From Wallemia ichthyophaga EXF-994 (taxonomy: Eukaryota; Basidiomycota; Wallemiomycetes; Wallemiales; Wallemiaceae): a DNA stretch of 64,000 nt. Positions 1 to 10,512 of the stretch are shown here, piece after piece. The DNA is taken from the NCBI RefSeq assembly GCF_000400465.1, contig NW_008806285.1:275017-339016 (forward strand). The letters are read 5' to 3'. How positions within the stretch are numbered: the first letter of the stretch is position 1; every line of letters begins with the position of its first letter. The position numbers and the translations under genes are program-made. The notes below the pieces were generated by a model that was given only the letters and a program-made list of their open reading frames with translations, ran no database searches and was not told the origin of the DNA.

Positions 1-341
1 CTTCTTGAATAACCGAAGAAAGCTCTTCAACCTTACCCTTGGCACGACGGAGAGTACCAAGACGCTTCTTAGTGAGCTTACGTGCCTTCTTGTCCTTGGA
101 GTTACGGAGGAGTTCCATGACACGCTTCTCGTATGGAGCGAAACCAGCAACTTCACGGATGACGCCCTTCACCAAGCGACCACGCTCAGAGTTAGCGCCC
201 TTTCTGTGAGAAGGCTTAACACGCTTTGGGAGCTGTGTGGTTGGGTAGCCCTTGTTCAAGCCAACGCGGAGGTTGTTTGTAGTGGTCGACACTATAGGCT
301 GTGTTAAGTGGGTTTTTCTGCTTAATTCCCCCCTACTCACT
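1..341 (-). CDS. RPL36: 60S ribosomal protein eL36 (3' end outside window)
   Basis: Component of the large cytosolic ribosomal subunit. Read on the minus strand, the main exon (291 to 1) encodes the family signature: [13 protein letters not shown] near the N-terminus, then [17 protein letters not shown] and [18 protein letters not shown]. The gene runs off the left edge, so the last few codons are missing. The best N-terminus needs an intron at 340..292 (donor GTGAGT, branch CTTAAC, acceptor CTATAG). It leaves a lone A at 341 that completes ATG with TG at 291-290, giving [11 protein letters not shown], the expected eL36 length. An upstream ATG at 387 is in frame through the same splice and would add 15 residues; that is less likely because eL36 proteins start close to NLRVGLNKG. 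Family assignment is secure; the start is inferred. Confidence 0.9.
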
Positions 342-642
342 CTCTCTTCACCGTCTCTCCAGAAGTCAGAAATTTCTGAGATGCGCATTATCACAAAATT
401 AAAATTTGCGAGGTATAAAAGGTGGTCTTCTCAGAAATTATTCTTCTTATCTTACATTCATTTCGAAATATACCAGCTAGCAGACGGTGTTTTATACACC
501 GCATGACTGTCTAGCAAAATTGGCTTCGAATATATCTACGGATGCTACAATTCATCCGGTGTGCAACCTACACGCTGGGGATTCGCTTGTATCCAACATT
601 ACTCGCCTTTGTAACTTTTTTCTATGTATCTTTATCTACAAT
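342..642. other. intergenic region between RPL36 and BFR1
   Basis: About 300 bp holding the RPL36 promoter and 5' leader on the minus strand and the 3' flank of BFR1. A TATAAA-like string lies near 414 on the plus strand. I see no conserved coding frame or RNA gene here. Confidence 0.5.
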
Positions 643-2023
643 CTACTCGTTCTGCTCCTTTTTATTCTTTGACAAGATCTTCTCTATCTCTTTCTCTGCC
701 TTATCAATGTTTTCCTTGGTCTGCTTCTCCTGATTTGCCTCATACCATGCCTTCTTTATCTCCAAACTTGAAATTGTACTCTCAATATCTGAGTATGACT
801 TTGGAGGTGGGATCGACAATCCGATGAGTGCTGTCAGTGTGGCCAGAGGTACGTGCACTTTATCCTCCGAAGTCGCTTTTGCTGGTGTCTTTTTCTGTCC
901 CCTTTCCTTCTTCTTCGATTTCCCTCCGCCGACAAAGTAAGCGTCATCATCGTCCTCCTTCTTCTTGAGTAGTGTGCCGCCTGGAACTTGGTTGTCTACT
1001 TGGCGGATGTTGTGTTGGGCGAGTGGGGTATTAGCACCTTGAATACCCTGGTTACCTTCAGCATTGTCACTATGATTGTGCACCACATGCACCCCACCAA
1101 TCCTCCCAAACTGATCAATTAGCGTCTGGCAATCCTGAATGAGAGGTTCAAAAGCGGGCAGTTTAGCATCTTCGCGGAGTTGTTCAGCATGCAATTTAGC
1201 CTTCTGCGCATTCTCAGCTTCTCTTTCCTCCTTGGCCCTTTGTGCGCGTCTAGCTTTATCCTCGTTGACTTTGGCGTAGTACGCATCCATACCTTCGCGA
1301 TGGGTTTCTGAGTGCGAGCGTTTCTCCGCGTACACGGCATCGAGATCGGATTGCAATTTGTTACGCTGGTCGAAGAGTGTCTGCTTGGATGCCTGTGCAT
1401 GGTCCATCTCCGCCCTCGTTTCATTCAAACCCTTGGAAATAGCCTCCGATTTAGCCGCGAGTGCTTTGTGTTCGGGGTCATCCAGGTGCGCTTTCAATGC
1501 TTCGACTTGCGCCCTGTCTGCGTCTATGGCGTGTTGCTGCTGGGCAAACCCATCAACGAGCTTCCTCTGTCTTCTGAGATTTGTTATTTCCTGCAGAGAC
1601 CTCTTCTCATCGGCTAAACGGAGCTGACCAGATTCGATGGAAGTGTTGAGGTGGTCGATCCTGCTGTCGATATCGCCTACAGAGGAGAAAGGTATTTTAG
1701 ACTTGGAGGATTGCAAATCTTTTACCTTGTGTGTGTGAGTGGGTTATGTGTTCCATATGCTCCCGTCTTACCTTCCTCTGCGTAGACTCGTGCAACACTC
1801 TCACCCTCTCAAGCACCTTGTCTCTGCTAGCCCTGTTCCCTGCTTGATTCGATTTGTGCTCGTCAAGCTCCTTGAACAATGCCTTTCTGCGCTCATGCGC
1901 TGGCCCGTTCGCAGAGGCGTTGCTGATCTTTTGGCGCACAATTTGCAGCTTGCCTTGGATATCATCTATCTGCGATTTGTAGGCGTCTTGGTGTTTTCTA
2001 AATTCCGTGATGTCTGGCTTCAT
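643..2023 (-). CDS. BFR1: BFR1-like nuclear segregation / mRNP protein
   Basis: Two exons (2023 to about 1771, then about 1725 to 643) joined through an intron with donor GTAAGA and an acceptor after a run of CACA, giving about 445 residues. The product is almost entirely charged coiled coil. It has the Bfr1 layout: N-terminal KPDITEFRKHQDAYKSQID, repeated heptads, a mid-protein segment with AYFVGGGKSKKKERGQ, and a C-terminal block with VPLATLTALIGLSIPPPKSYSD. Bfr1 of budding and fission yeast associates with polysomes and the ER and affects secretion and chromosome segregation; that role is known for the family, not shown here. The start is the first ATG of the open frame. Confidence 0.8.
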
Positions 2024-2175
2024 TTGGTGTTTTGGTGTGTGCTGTGTGCTGGGAAAGATAGGCAGACAATAAAAAAAGGGATGAAAAATAAATTATTTCA
2101 ACTCAATATTATATTTAAATAGATATTTATGTTTATGTTTATATATATACTTACACACTCACACTCACACTCACA

Positions 2176-2779
2176 ATGGCCATCAACGATATCTACGTCG
2201 CCAATACAGCGTGTGTTTCTATTTCTCTACTATGCCCACCCTAACGCTCTCAGTCGCCGCTTGGATGAGTTATCACGCGGGCGTTTAAGCGTAGACGACG
2301 ACGGGATGCTCGTTCTAGGTCAGAGCACCTTGGACAGCGCCCGCAGGCAGCACCTCCTCCACTTAGCCTCGGTAGCCAAGCACGCTGCGCTCGAGACGCA
2401 CTCCTCCTCCCTCCTCACTGGCCACCTCAGCGAATCTGATGACTTTGCCGATCTGGCTTTCTCCATCAAGATAGACCGCGATGAGGATATTGCACACAGA
2501 TCGCCCAACGATATCGCCAGACTCATCCTCAACCAGCTCCACCTCTCCTATACGCTCATTGTGGAGGATGACGCCATAGCACAGAGACTGCCCAAGCATT
2601 CCAGTCACTTGCTCAGCCAGGATCAGAAAGATAGCCTCATTCACGCTTCCTCTTTCGTCGGTCGACCCACACTCGACTTTTCCGCCTCCATCACCCCTTC
2701 AGAAGACATACACGTCTGGGCCATCAGGATTGCAGAGCGTCAGTACCTCGGATTGCTGACTATATCTGTGCATACGTAG
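2176..2779 (+). CDS. hypothetical protein, about 185 aa
   Basis: Not recognised. Starting at ATG 2176 and removing a good 43-nt intron (2211..2253; donor GTGTGT, branch CCTAAC, acceptor TCAG) gives a continuous product beginning MAINDIYVANTARRLDELSRG. The longer unspliced frame from 2129 is less likely because its N-terminus is translated CA-repeat sequence. The protein is soluble, slightly acidic, with no signal peptide or membrane span. It has a mixed alpha/beta look (VLGQSTLDSARRQHLLHLASV early; DIHVWAIRIAERQYLGLL near the end). It ends 70 bp from the convergent RPF1 stop codon. The good splice site and conserved-looking frame argue it is real. Confidence 0.55.
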
Positions 2780-2849
2780 TATGAAATGTGATAATAATGT
2801 TAATAATGATAATGTAAATAATGTTACCTCCTCTGCTGCCCCTCGCCGC

Positions 2850-4034
2850 TCACAGGAAGAATTTGCGCCTGCTCGTCTCCAATTCAGGTCTCCACTGGAA
2901 CTCAAACGCATCACCGCCGCCGTCGTTGTCGCCTGCATTAGCGAGACGCGCTTCAACAGGTCGGTTGTCCACCTCGTACTTAACCCCCGGCAGGCCTCTC
3001 TTCATCCACCTCAGCTTGAGCGTGAACCGCGGTCCTATCTCCTGCAAAGCTGTCTTCTCTGTCGACTTGAAAGCGTAGCGGTGTCGCCTAAAGAAGATAA
3101 AGTCGCGCTGCACGTGGAAAGTCGCTACCTGTCGACCCTCAAATTCCGGCACAGGTGGGAAGAGTGCTTGGAACATCCTTCCAACAGTATGTCCGAGTCT
3201 GGTAGCGAAGTTGTTCAGCACCAGTTCCGGGTGGTGCGGTGTAGGACGAGCGTGACCCTGTATCATTAAAGAAATGAATTGAAAAGTTAAGCACGTCAGT
3301 AAATCATTTCTCTCAAACTAAACACTCCAGCCACTTACCGTAATAGCCTTGCTTTGTTTGACGGACGACAATTTGAAATACGCCGTGGGGCCACTCGGGA
3401 GATGCATCAGCGTCAACGCATTCGCCGTCTTGTGATCCTCATTCACCACCATCATGTCGCTGTACTCCCGTTTGCGTGCCCAGCCGGCAATAGTACCCAT
3501 CTCGTACCCCTTGCCGCTCCTCCTCTTGACGTACTCTGAGTTGGGCAGTACGGATGTGAGATCCATGCAGAACTCTATTGTGCTCTTTCCCGCGCCCGCG
3601 CTCGTCGTGATGAGTATCTTGGGCAACTTGATCCCTGAATCTGGGTCATCGGGGTTGACCAGTTGCGGTGTGAAGTAGCTTGCGAAGGCGTCGTTGGCAA
3701 TATCTGAGGAGAGTTCGGGATCATCTGTTCCCATGTGCATATCCTTGTTATTCTCGCTGTTATTCTCCTTGTCGTTGTCGTTGTCGTCTGGCTGCTCTGG
3801 CTGCTCTGGCTGCTCACCCCCTCCTCCTCCTCCCACACCCATACTCATATCATATTCCCGCGTATTGTCGAGCGTGTTGGGCACATTCCGCGCCCTCCTC
3901 TCCTCTGCATCTTCCTCTGTTTCCTCCTTCCTGCTCTTCAAGCGGCGCTCTAGCTTCTGCTTGCTTTTGGTTTTCTTAGCTGCGTCGACTATCTGCCCGC
4001 GCTTCATTTTGTTTTTAATTTTTATACTGTCCAT
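2850..4034 (-). CDS. RPF1: ribosome production factor 1, Brix domain
   Basis: Required for 60S subunit maturation in the nucleolus. Two exons (4034 to about 3341 and about 3262 to 2850) are split by an intron with donor GTAAGT and acceptor ATACAG, giving about 370 residues. The Brix domain is clear: [17 protein letters not shown], then [21 protein letters not shown] and [12 protein letters not shown]. The second exon has [50 protein letters not shown] and [15 protein letters not shown]. These match yeast Rpf1 in order. The start is ATG 4034 ([14 protein letters not shown]); the frame opens slightly upstream with no ATG. An acidic D/N/E-rich linker with a poly-Gly run precedes the domain. Confidence 0.93.
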
Positions 4035-4409
4035 TGTGCGCAAGTAGGTGTTGTGGTGGTGGTATGGTACAGAGCTCTAAACAGCCATATCTCAACAACA
4101 AACATAGAAAATGTATCCAAAAACAGCATCAGCGGTAACAAGCGTGAATTTCCAATCCATAGCACATTTCAGAATGTATTTTTGTGTCTTTACGAGCACA
4201 GTGAGGGGAGTGAGACAGATTAGAGTGGTGTTAAATCCAACAGTACTCAACCCACAATACACAACACCAAACTCACTCTACAAACCCCACACACTATATA
4301 ATCACATTCTTTTCGATGAAATTCTATTCATTTTCAATTTTAAAAAAACCCGCTCAGTCTCCTCACACACCGGGGAATAAAACGAGCGATCCATTCATCT
4401 TGTTACGCT
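4035..4409. other. divergent promoter region of RPF1 and U2 snRNA
   Basis: About 375 bp with no convincing coding frame. A TATATAAT-like string near 4290 lies about 115 bp upstream of the U2 RNA start and an AT-rich stretch follows it, so this probably carries the snRNA promoter. No motif here is diagnostic. Confidence 0.45.
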
Positions 4410-4592
4410 ATCCTCTCTGGCCTTTTGGCTTAGATCAAGTGTAGTATCTGTTCTTCCAAGTTCGAACAACTTGGATCGCATAACTTATGCGACTAACGTT
4501 CGATCTAATTTTTATCCGCGTCCAGCCGCCCTCACTGCTTGCATAGGATGGCTGGAAGATGGCCTTGCGTTGCACTACCGCATGTGCCGTCA
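4410..4592 (+). ncRNA. U2 spliceosomal snRNA
   Basis: U2 snRNA pairs with the intron branch site and the 5' part of U6. The 5' domain is nearly universal: CTCTGGCCTTTTGGC, then TTAGATCAAGTGTAGTATC (4431-4449), which contains the GTAGTA branch-site recognition sequence. Downstream are an Sm-like site, AATTTTTAT (about 4506), then a stem-loop closed by CCAGCC and GGCTGG (about 4524-4556). A terminal stem-loop follows whose loop TTGCACTAC resembles the U2B'' loop. The 3' end, about 4592, is set from the terminal stem and is approximate. The window's introns (CTNAC-like branch sites) are compatible with this recognition sequence. Confidence 0.93.
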
Positions 4593-4893
4593 GCGCTCTC
4601 TTATCATTCTCATCAACCATTTTGCCATGTCTTTGCTACTTTTAGTGGTAATGACTTGATGATATGGTTGTCGAGTAAAGGCGAGTTTGCGGCATGACGG
4701 GAGTGTGCCGGTGTTCGAGCGTACAAAATAGCAACAATGTGATTTGCACGCACACACCTTTAGCACACCTCCAAACACCCACACATACAAATAAAATGCA
4801 TTGATTAACAGTTATAAAATAATTTGGTAATAATTATCACGAATGTCGCTAGAAGTGAACAGATAGGATTATCGATTAACGTAAGTGTATATA
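4593..4893. other. intergenic region, nothing recognised
   Basis: About 300 bp between the U2 gene and the 3' end of the WHI3-like gene. Short open frames here look like noise. AT-rich sequence near 4790-4850 could serve as the 3' flank of the WHI3-like gene. Confidence 0.4.
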
Positions 4894-7322
4894 TTAGCGT
4901 GTTGATTGATGCAAATGCGTGTGCGTCTGTAACGTGTTTAAGGTGTTTAAGGTGTTTGCGTTGTTCGAGTTGCTTGAGTTGCCTGAGTTGCCTGAGTTGC
5001 TTGAGTGGTTTGAGTTGCCTGTATTGCCTGTACTCCCCCCACCCGCCATATTCGATCGAACACCCAGTGGGTTCTTGGAATACGACAGTCTGATTCCACC
5101 TCTAATTAATCCGTTGAGTGTATTCCCGTAGAGCTCGTGGAGTGTCTTAGTAGCCACATGTACATCTTCGAACTGTATTTGTGTTAGCGTAATTCTCACC
5201 CTTACGACACCCAACTCACCTCCACGAAACACATTGGTCCGTTCGCTTTCTGTCTAAATGACAACCTCTTAAATCCGCCCTGCTTACTAAATAATGCTCG
5301 CAGAGCATCCTCCAATAGACTAACCGGCTGTGATGGCGGTGGTGTGGTTAAATTTCCAACGTACAATGTCGAACAGGGTGGATTTTGATCTGCGGGATTC
5401 GTCGGTTTCAGTGGTGCTAAACTTGGTGCTGTATTCGATGTTTGACTTTGTGTTGATGTCGGTGTCAGTGTGTGTGTGTGTGTATTTGTATGTGCATTCG
5501 TCTGTGTGTTTTTCTGTGCGTTCGCTTGTGCGCTTGTCTGTACACCCGTCTGTGCACCTGTTTGCGCTAATTGACTATGCAATGTGTGTATACTACTCGT
5601 TTGCAGACTGCCTGCTTGCAAACTACTCGATTGGGCTGGAGGTGGGGATGTTTTCGTAACCTGTACGTCATTCAATGCCAGGCCAATATGACTGGTAGTG
5701 GTGTTGCTGCTGGTCAAGTCTTGCGCGCTGTGTGATACATGTCCTCCACCCAGGTTGTGTCCTAAAGCCAATGCACTCAACCGCCTGCCCAGACTCTGAC
5801 TAGCTAAGGCTGAGTTGGAATTGGGGTCGAGTGTTCTAGGCGATAGTGGCCTCATATGGCTCCCATTCCCATTTCCATTCCCACTCACACTCCCATTTCC
5901 ACTCACATTCCCACTCACACTGACACCACCTGTAACACCCCCATTGGTGTACATCGGTGGAGAGTACGCATCCAGACTGTTGAGAGGTGATAGTGTACTC
6001 GAATTTGACTTTTCGTGGTTACGAGATTGTCGCAGTTGTCCACTTTGCCCCGTTTGGCCTGACGGCGATAACGTATATTTGTTACTTTGGAACGGGTCAA
6101 ACCCACCCGATGGCGGTGTGGGTTCAGTATCAAATGGCCTAAACAATGTTTCTTGATTAGGTGAACAGATTGAACCAGTCGTAGGTGAGCTCGTTGCGTT
6201 GTGAAATGCCTCAAAAACAGCGGACGATCTAGGACCATCCCATGCAGAGTTGGATGGTCCAAATAGACTTGAATTGGAGGTCTGAGAGTTGAGTGAGGTT
6301 GATGTAGGTGGGTTAACTCGAGTGCCTTCTCTGAAACCATCTCTCGCACCAACACCAACACCTACACCTAATCCCACTCCTGCTCCCACTCCCAGTCCCA
6401 CACCCTCCTGTGTCGAATGTGTGGCTTGCATATAGTTCTCCTCCTTCTTGGAACGCGTGTGCAGATTCTTCTTGGCCATCTCAGCCTTCAAAACACATCC
6501 ACGCTCACTATCGATTTTGCGACCCGATAGGATATCCTTAGCTTCAAGAGCAGCGGGCTTACTCCTAAATTTTGCAAAACCTATAGTCTGTTTTCTGGCC
6601 GAGAGCTGCTGAGCAGCGGTGACATTCATATTCAGATTCATGTTCATGTTGGCGTGCATGTGCATGTTGTTCGTATGCAGGTTGGCGGACTCGTCGACGG
6701 CGCTGCCGGGGGCGTTTTCACGCTCGGACATGATACTCGTGGAGGGGATGTGAGCGAGTGAGTAAGGGTCTTTGTGTGGCGGAGGGACAACATCTTTCGC
6801 AGGTATTTTGAGCGTCGCTGCTTCGAACTCTGCACTGAAAATGAACATGTTCTGGAACTCCCTGTCAGTCATATCGTCAGGGAAACCGACGACGAAGATA
6901 GTGCTGATGTCGTCAGCGTTGGTGCTATGGCTGTGGATTTGAGACTGGGAGTGGTTGAAGCTGTTAGTACGATGCGCATTGAGTGGGAGTGGTGGAGGAG
7001 GCATGAATAGGGGATTAAAAGAGGATTGAGTATCATGTGCGTCTGATTCGGGGGATGATTTCAAGTCGACTGTGGGTGTACTGCCGTTGCCGTTGCCGCT
7101 GCTGCTGCCGCTGAAATCACCGCGCTGAGACGGATTAAAAGGCTCAACAGAAGCAGATAAATGAGATTTGGTAGGACTAGATTTACTATTTGGATTGCTG
7201 ACTGAATTTAAAAGAGAATTGTATCCGAAGAAAGGCTCATTCGATTTAGGCGATGAAGGTAGTGATAGTGTCTCCATATTATTTGGTATTGCCAGTATAT
7301 CTTCATCCTCGATTTCTGTCAT
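4894..7322 (-). CDS. WHI3: WHI3-like RNA-binding protein with two RRMs
   Basis: A cytoplasmic RRM protein of about 795 residues. Yeast Whi3 binds G1 cyclin mRNA and forms condensates; that role is carried over from the family. An N-terminal RRM starts at [20 protein letters not shown] long low-complexity Ser/Asn/Gly/Gln/Thr-rich centre follows. The diagnostic C-terminal RRM begins [10 protein letters not shown] and continues GGFKRLSFR and NGPMCFVE; after an intron (donor GTGAGTTGG, acceptor ATACAG, about 5219..5174) it reads [32 protein letters not shown]. The start is ATG 7322 ([13 protein letters not shown]); the frame continues upstream only from a GTG. The C-terminal tail is translated from a short tandem repeat encoding Gly/Asn/Ser. 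Confidence 0.85.
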
Positions 7323-7750
7323 GGCGCCTGCTGCCGATTTCTCCTGCCGATTTCCTTTATTCTTGGTTGTGGGTGATTGGGAGAAACCCGCGTCTCGACA
7401 AGAGCACACGTGTTTTTTTTAAAATTATTGCGCGGTGACTGATTTTGGTGTATTTTATACTATTTACACGCGTTGCCCATACTGATATGCATCTCCATGT
7501 GATTATAATATGCTTTGCAGCTTTGGGCTTACGTGGCAGCTGAGCTGCGCTGTGTTGATAACGGCGGCGTGGATGGTGGATTTGTGTAACTGGTGCAACT
7601 GCCGTGAGTACCTCGAGTGCTTTAGCTCGTCATGGTCCATGTCATAGCATATGTCATTGCCTTCTCCCAATACTCAGCGTGCATGAACGCGGATTTATTA
7701 AGTAAGCGTGGCAGATATGATATTCATGTATTTTAAAACGACATTTTGAT
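7323..7750. other. intergenic region, nothing recognised
   Basis: About 430 bp between two minus-strand genes, containing the promoter of the WHI3-like gene. No coding frame or structured RNA was recognised. Confidence 0.4.
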
Positions 7751-8832
7751 TTAAATATCCAGTTCTGAATCATCACTATCCTCCTGTGCATTCTGCCCCT
7801 GTCTGATATGGTTTGGCTTGCTATCATAATCGCCGTCGTGATCCTGTTCCTCCTTCTTTGCAAAGTCGTGTGCATTTGTGTTTACTGGCTTCAACTTGAC
7901 TGCATCCAGCGCGAGGAGGAGGTTCTCCACATCTAAATAATTCCTTGGTCAGCCTCACCCCACACGCACCACACAAACCCACCTTTCTTGGTCGTCTGCT
8001 TCCCGTGCAACCCAATAGCAGCATCATTGGCACCCACTATCTGCTTCATAAGCGTCCCGCGTCTGTAAAATAGCAGTGTAGGGCAATTACGCTCTGGATA
8101 GCCTGCTATACACTGACTGCCAACGATGGAGACGAATTTCGTATGCGGGTATTCAGTGGCAAGCGAGTGGAGGTGCTGTCCAATGATTCTACTCTCTTCG
8201 ATGCTGAATTTGTACCGTTGTTAGGCGTAACTTACTCCCAATCAAACCAACTCACGCTTCTGAGTAGAGGAAACATATTACACTTGTTCCACCACGCTTG
8301 AGATTCTCTATACTATCATCATGAGGGTTGAATTGAGGGTCTGTGTGTTCCTTGCTCGCGTCTGTCACCTCGCGTGTGTAGTCTGGTCTCGCAATTGGAT
8401 ACATTCTGCCAAATTTAGCAGTGCTTTCGAGCTTCTGCATCTCCTCTATCCTTTTTTTGCGGTAGGAAAGAAGGACACGCTCATCGTCGCTGTCATCAGC
8501 CTCCTCCGCCGCCTCAGCGAGAGTGTCCTCTGTAGCAAGTGAGAGACCAGCGTTTCTGATCTGGGAGTAGTCAATGTCCAGACCCTCTGGAGTGGATGGT
8601 CTCGAAGGTGGTTTCTGTGGTATAATTCCCTGTGCTCGCAGTGCATCGTTGCTAATAACGATATTGCTATTAGAGAAGACACTCGATTCAAATGTCAGGC
8701 GTACAATTCAGTGTCATCCGAGTAGCGTAATGCGCCTGTCGTTGGTATGTGTGGTTGATTCTCTCCTAGAAATGTTTTCTCGTCGCCGCCGCCGCCGTTG
8801 CCGCCTTGGGCCATATCGAATGGGTTGAACAT
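7751..8832 (-). CDS. phosducin-like protein (thioredoxin fold, CCT co-chaperone type)
   Basis: About 310 residues in four exons. The first junction (donor GTACGC, acceptor TTAG) joins ...DDTEF to NDALRAQGIIPQKP, which matches the TEWNDILRxKGIlP motif of phosducin-like proteins. A helical region (VLLSYRKKRIEEMQKLESTAKFG) is followed by the thioredoxin-like domain: GGTSVICFLYSE, then SIEESRIIGQHLHSLATEYP, FVSIVGSQCIAGYPERNCPT and LLFYRRGTLMKQIVGAN. The C-terminus is very acidic (EDSDDSELDI), as usual in the family. Yeast Plp2 helps CCT fold actin and tubulin. ATG 8832 is preferred; another in-frame ATG at 8883 shares a CATG palindrome with the start of the divergent neighbour. Confidence 0.85.
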
Positions 8833-8881
8833 TGGTGTTGGTCGTTGGTGTAGAAGAAATGCTTCTGTGTTCAACACCACC

Positions 8882-10484
8882 ATGTCATTCGTATACGCGC
8901 TTATATTCCAAATCTACACGCTCAACGCTATTCTCTCGTCGTACAGAGCACTCAAGAAGAACAGCGAGCGTGATAAGCGTGTCCAGCTGAGTGAGCGCCG
9001 TCGACAAATATCCTCGTGGCTCCAAATATGGATATGCTGGGTGAGTGGGCTACTTTCTTATAACTGATCCACTTCCCGCTTAACATACTCCGCCTCAGTT
9101 CATCTGGCTCAAACTGGGCAACCTCGTCGACTACTTGCTCAGCTGGATCTGGTTCTATTGGCAGATAAAGACTTTCATTCTCCTCACTTTTATTCTCACT
9201 AGCAGACAATCTGCCAGCGCGCTTTTCATCGACGCGCTCAAACCAACGCTGATGCCCTACGAGTATTATGCGGATGGTTTTTTCGCGCTGCTTGAGGACA
9301 CGCACGCGATTGGGATGTGGGTGCTGACTGATATCATATACCGTGGCGTTAGGGATAACTTAGCTGACGTGGGTGTTCTGAGACACTACCTGAATCTCGC
9401 ACCGGCGACAACAACAGCACCAGAAGCAGAAGCAGGAGCACACCATCCACCCAATCCCAAGAAGAAGGTCGTGCGCAGGCCAACAGGACCTATTATCCGC
9501 CAGCGCAAGAACATGATAGCCAATTCCCAAAAATCACAGAACACACAAAGCAAAACAGGGCGTCCGAGTGTCGTGCTTAGACGGCCGCAGTCTGCGAAAA
9601 CACCTGAACTCACACCTGCACCCGCGCACAGCGGCAAAGAAGAGGACGCAGCGCTCATCAACACCAAACCTACTTTCATGAGTACTCCCAAGGCCAAAGC
9701 GTTACATGCGAGTGGAGATAATGTTCTTCACGCACCTCACGCACCCGACACACTCCACTCTCCTTACATACCAGGCAGGCTTCCTCACACTCCGCCATTT
9801 GTGCGGCTGACGAGGTCGCAGACGCGTGGAAATGCAAATGCAGCAACAGCACCAGCACTAACAGCTACAAGCGGTGATAAGGGTGGTGATTCTATAAGCA
9901 GTAGTAGTAGTAGTAGTAGTAGTAGTGGCAGCGAGGAGGACACACCGCCAGCACCTCCTCACACCCATAGCATAGCCAACATGGATAGGAAGCGCAACGC
10001 TTCCAGTGCCTCTCTTAAGAGTGCGAGCAGTGCAAACAGTGCGAACAGCGCCAAGAGCGCGCAGAGCAACGAGCAGCCGTCATACACAGTCCTTCGACGC
10101 GCTGACCCGAGTTCGAAGACAAGTGGGAGTGGGAGTGGGAGTGACGGCCAGAACAGCGGCAGTGACAGTGACAGCTCGAATGACAATGACAGCGACAGCT
10201 CCACAGAAAACACAAAGATGCTCGATCAAAACGAATTAGCCACAACGCACACCCGCACCTACTCTTCAACCGCCGAGAACAAAAAACTTACATCCTCAAA
10301 TATACCACGCAAGAAACGCATTGTAACTTTGCGCAAACAAGTAAATACAAACGCCAAACCAAACACGAACACAAACACGGACGCACAAACACAACCACAC
10401 CCTCCACGCAGACAGGCAGCTACACGGGGTAGAGGACTGAGACGACCTCCTATACGCGGCAGAGGGCGCGGACGAGCCACTTGA
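8882..10484 (+). CDS. TB2/DP1/HVA22 (REEP/Yop1-type) ER membrane protein with long tail
   Basis: Two exons; an intron with donor GTGAGTGGG and acceptor CCTCAG follows ...LQIWICW. The N-terminal 150 residues carry the HVA22 domain: hydrophobic hairpins around VYALIFQIYTLNAILSSY and the signature FIWLKLGNLVDYLLSW then IWFYWQIKTFILL. This family shapes tubular ER and nuclear-envelope membranes. The remaining 350 residues are disordered, Ser/Thr/Pro-rich and basic (KKKVVRRPTGPIIRQRK; PRRQAATRGRG at the end), with a poly-Ser tract from an AGT repeat. That tail is much longer than in Yop1, and its RGRGRG end could bind RNA or act as an anchor (speculative). It is divergent from the phosducin-like gene and convergent with DDI1, 28 bp away. 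Confidence 0.82.
9900..9926 (+). repeat. (AGT)9 trinucleotide repeat coding poly-Ser
   Basis: Nine uninterrupted AGT units inside the tail of the HVA22-domain gene, translated as a serine run. It is in frame, so length changes would alter only the serine count. Confidence 0.95.
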
Positions 10485-10512
10485 TGGGTTAAAATGCAAC
10501 ATATACACTAAA

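Noticed and set aside
4435-4790. Short protein-coding frames over the U2 region
   Set aside because: They overlap the U2 snRNA on both strands and show no coding signature.
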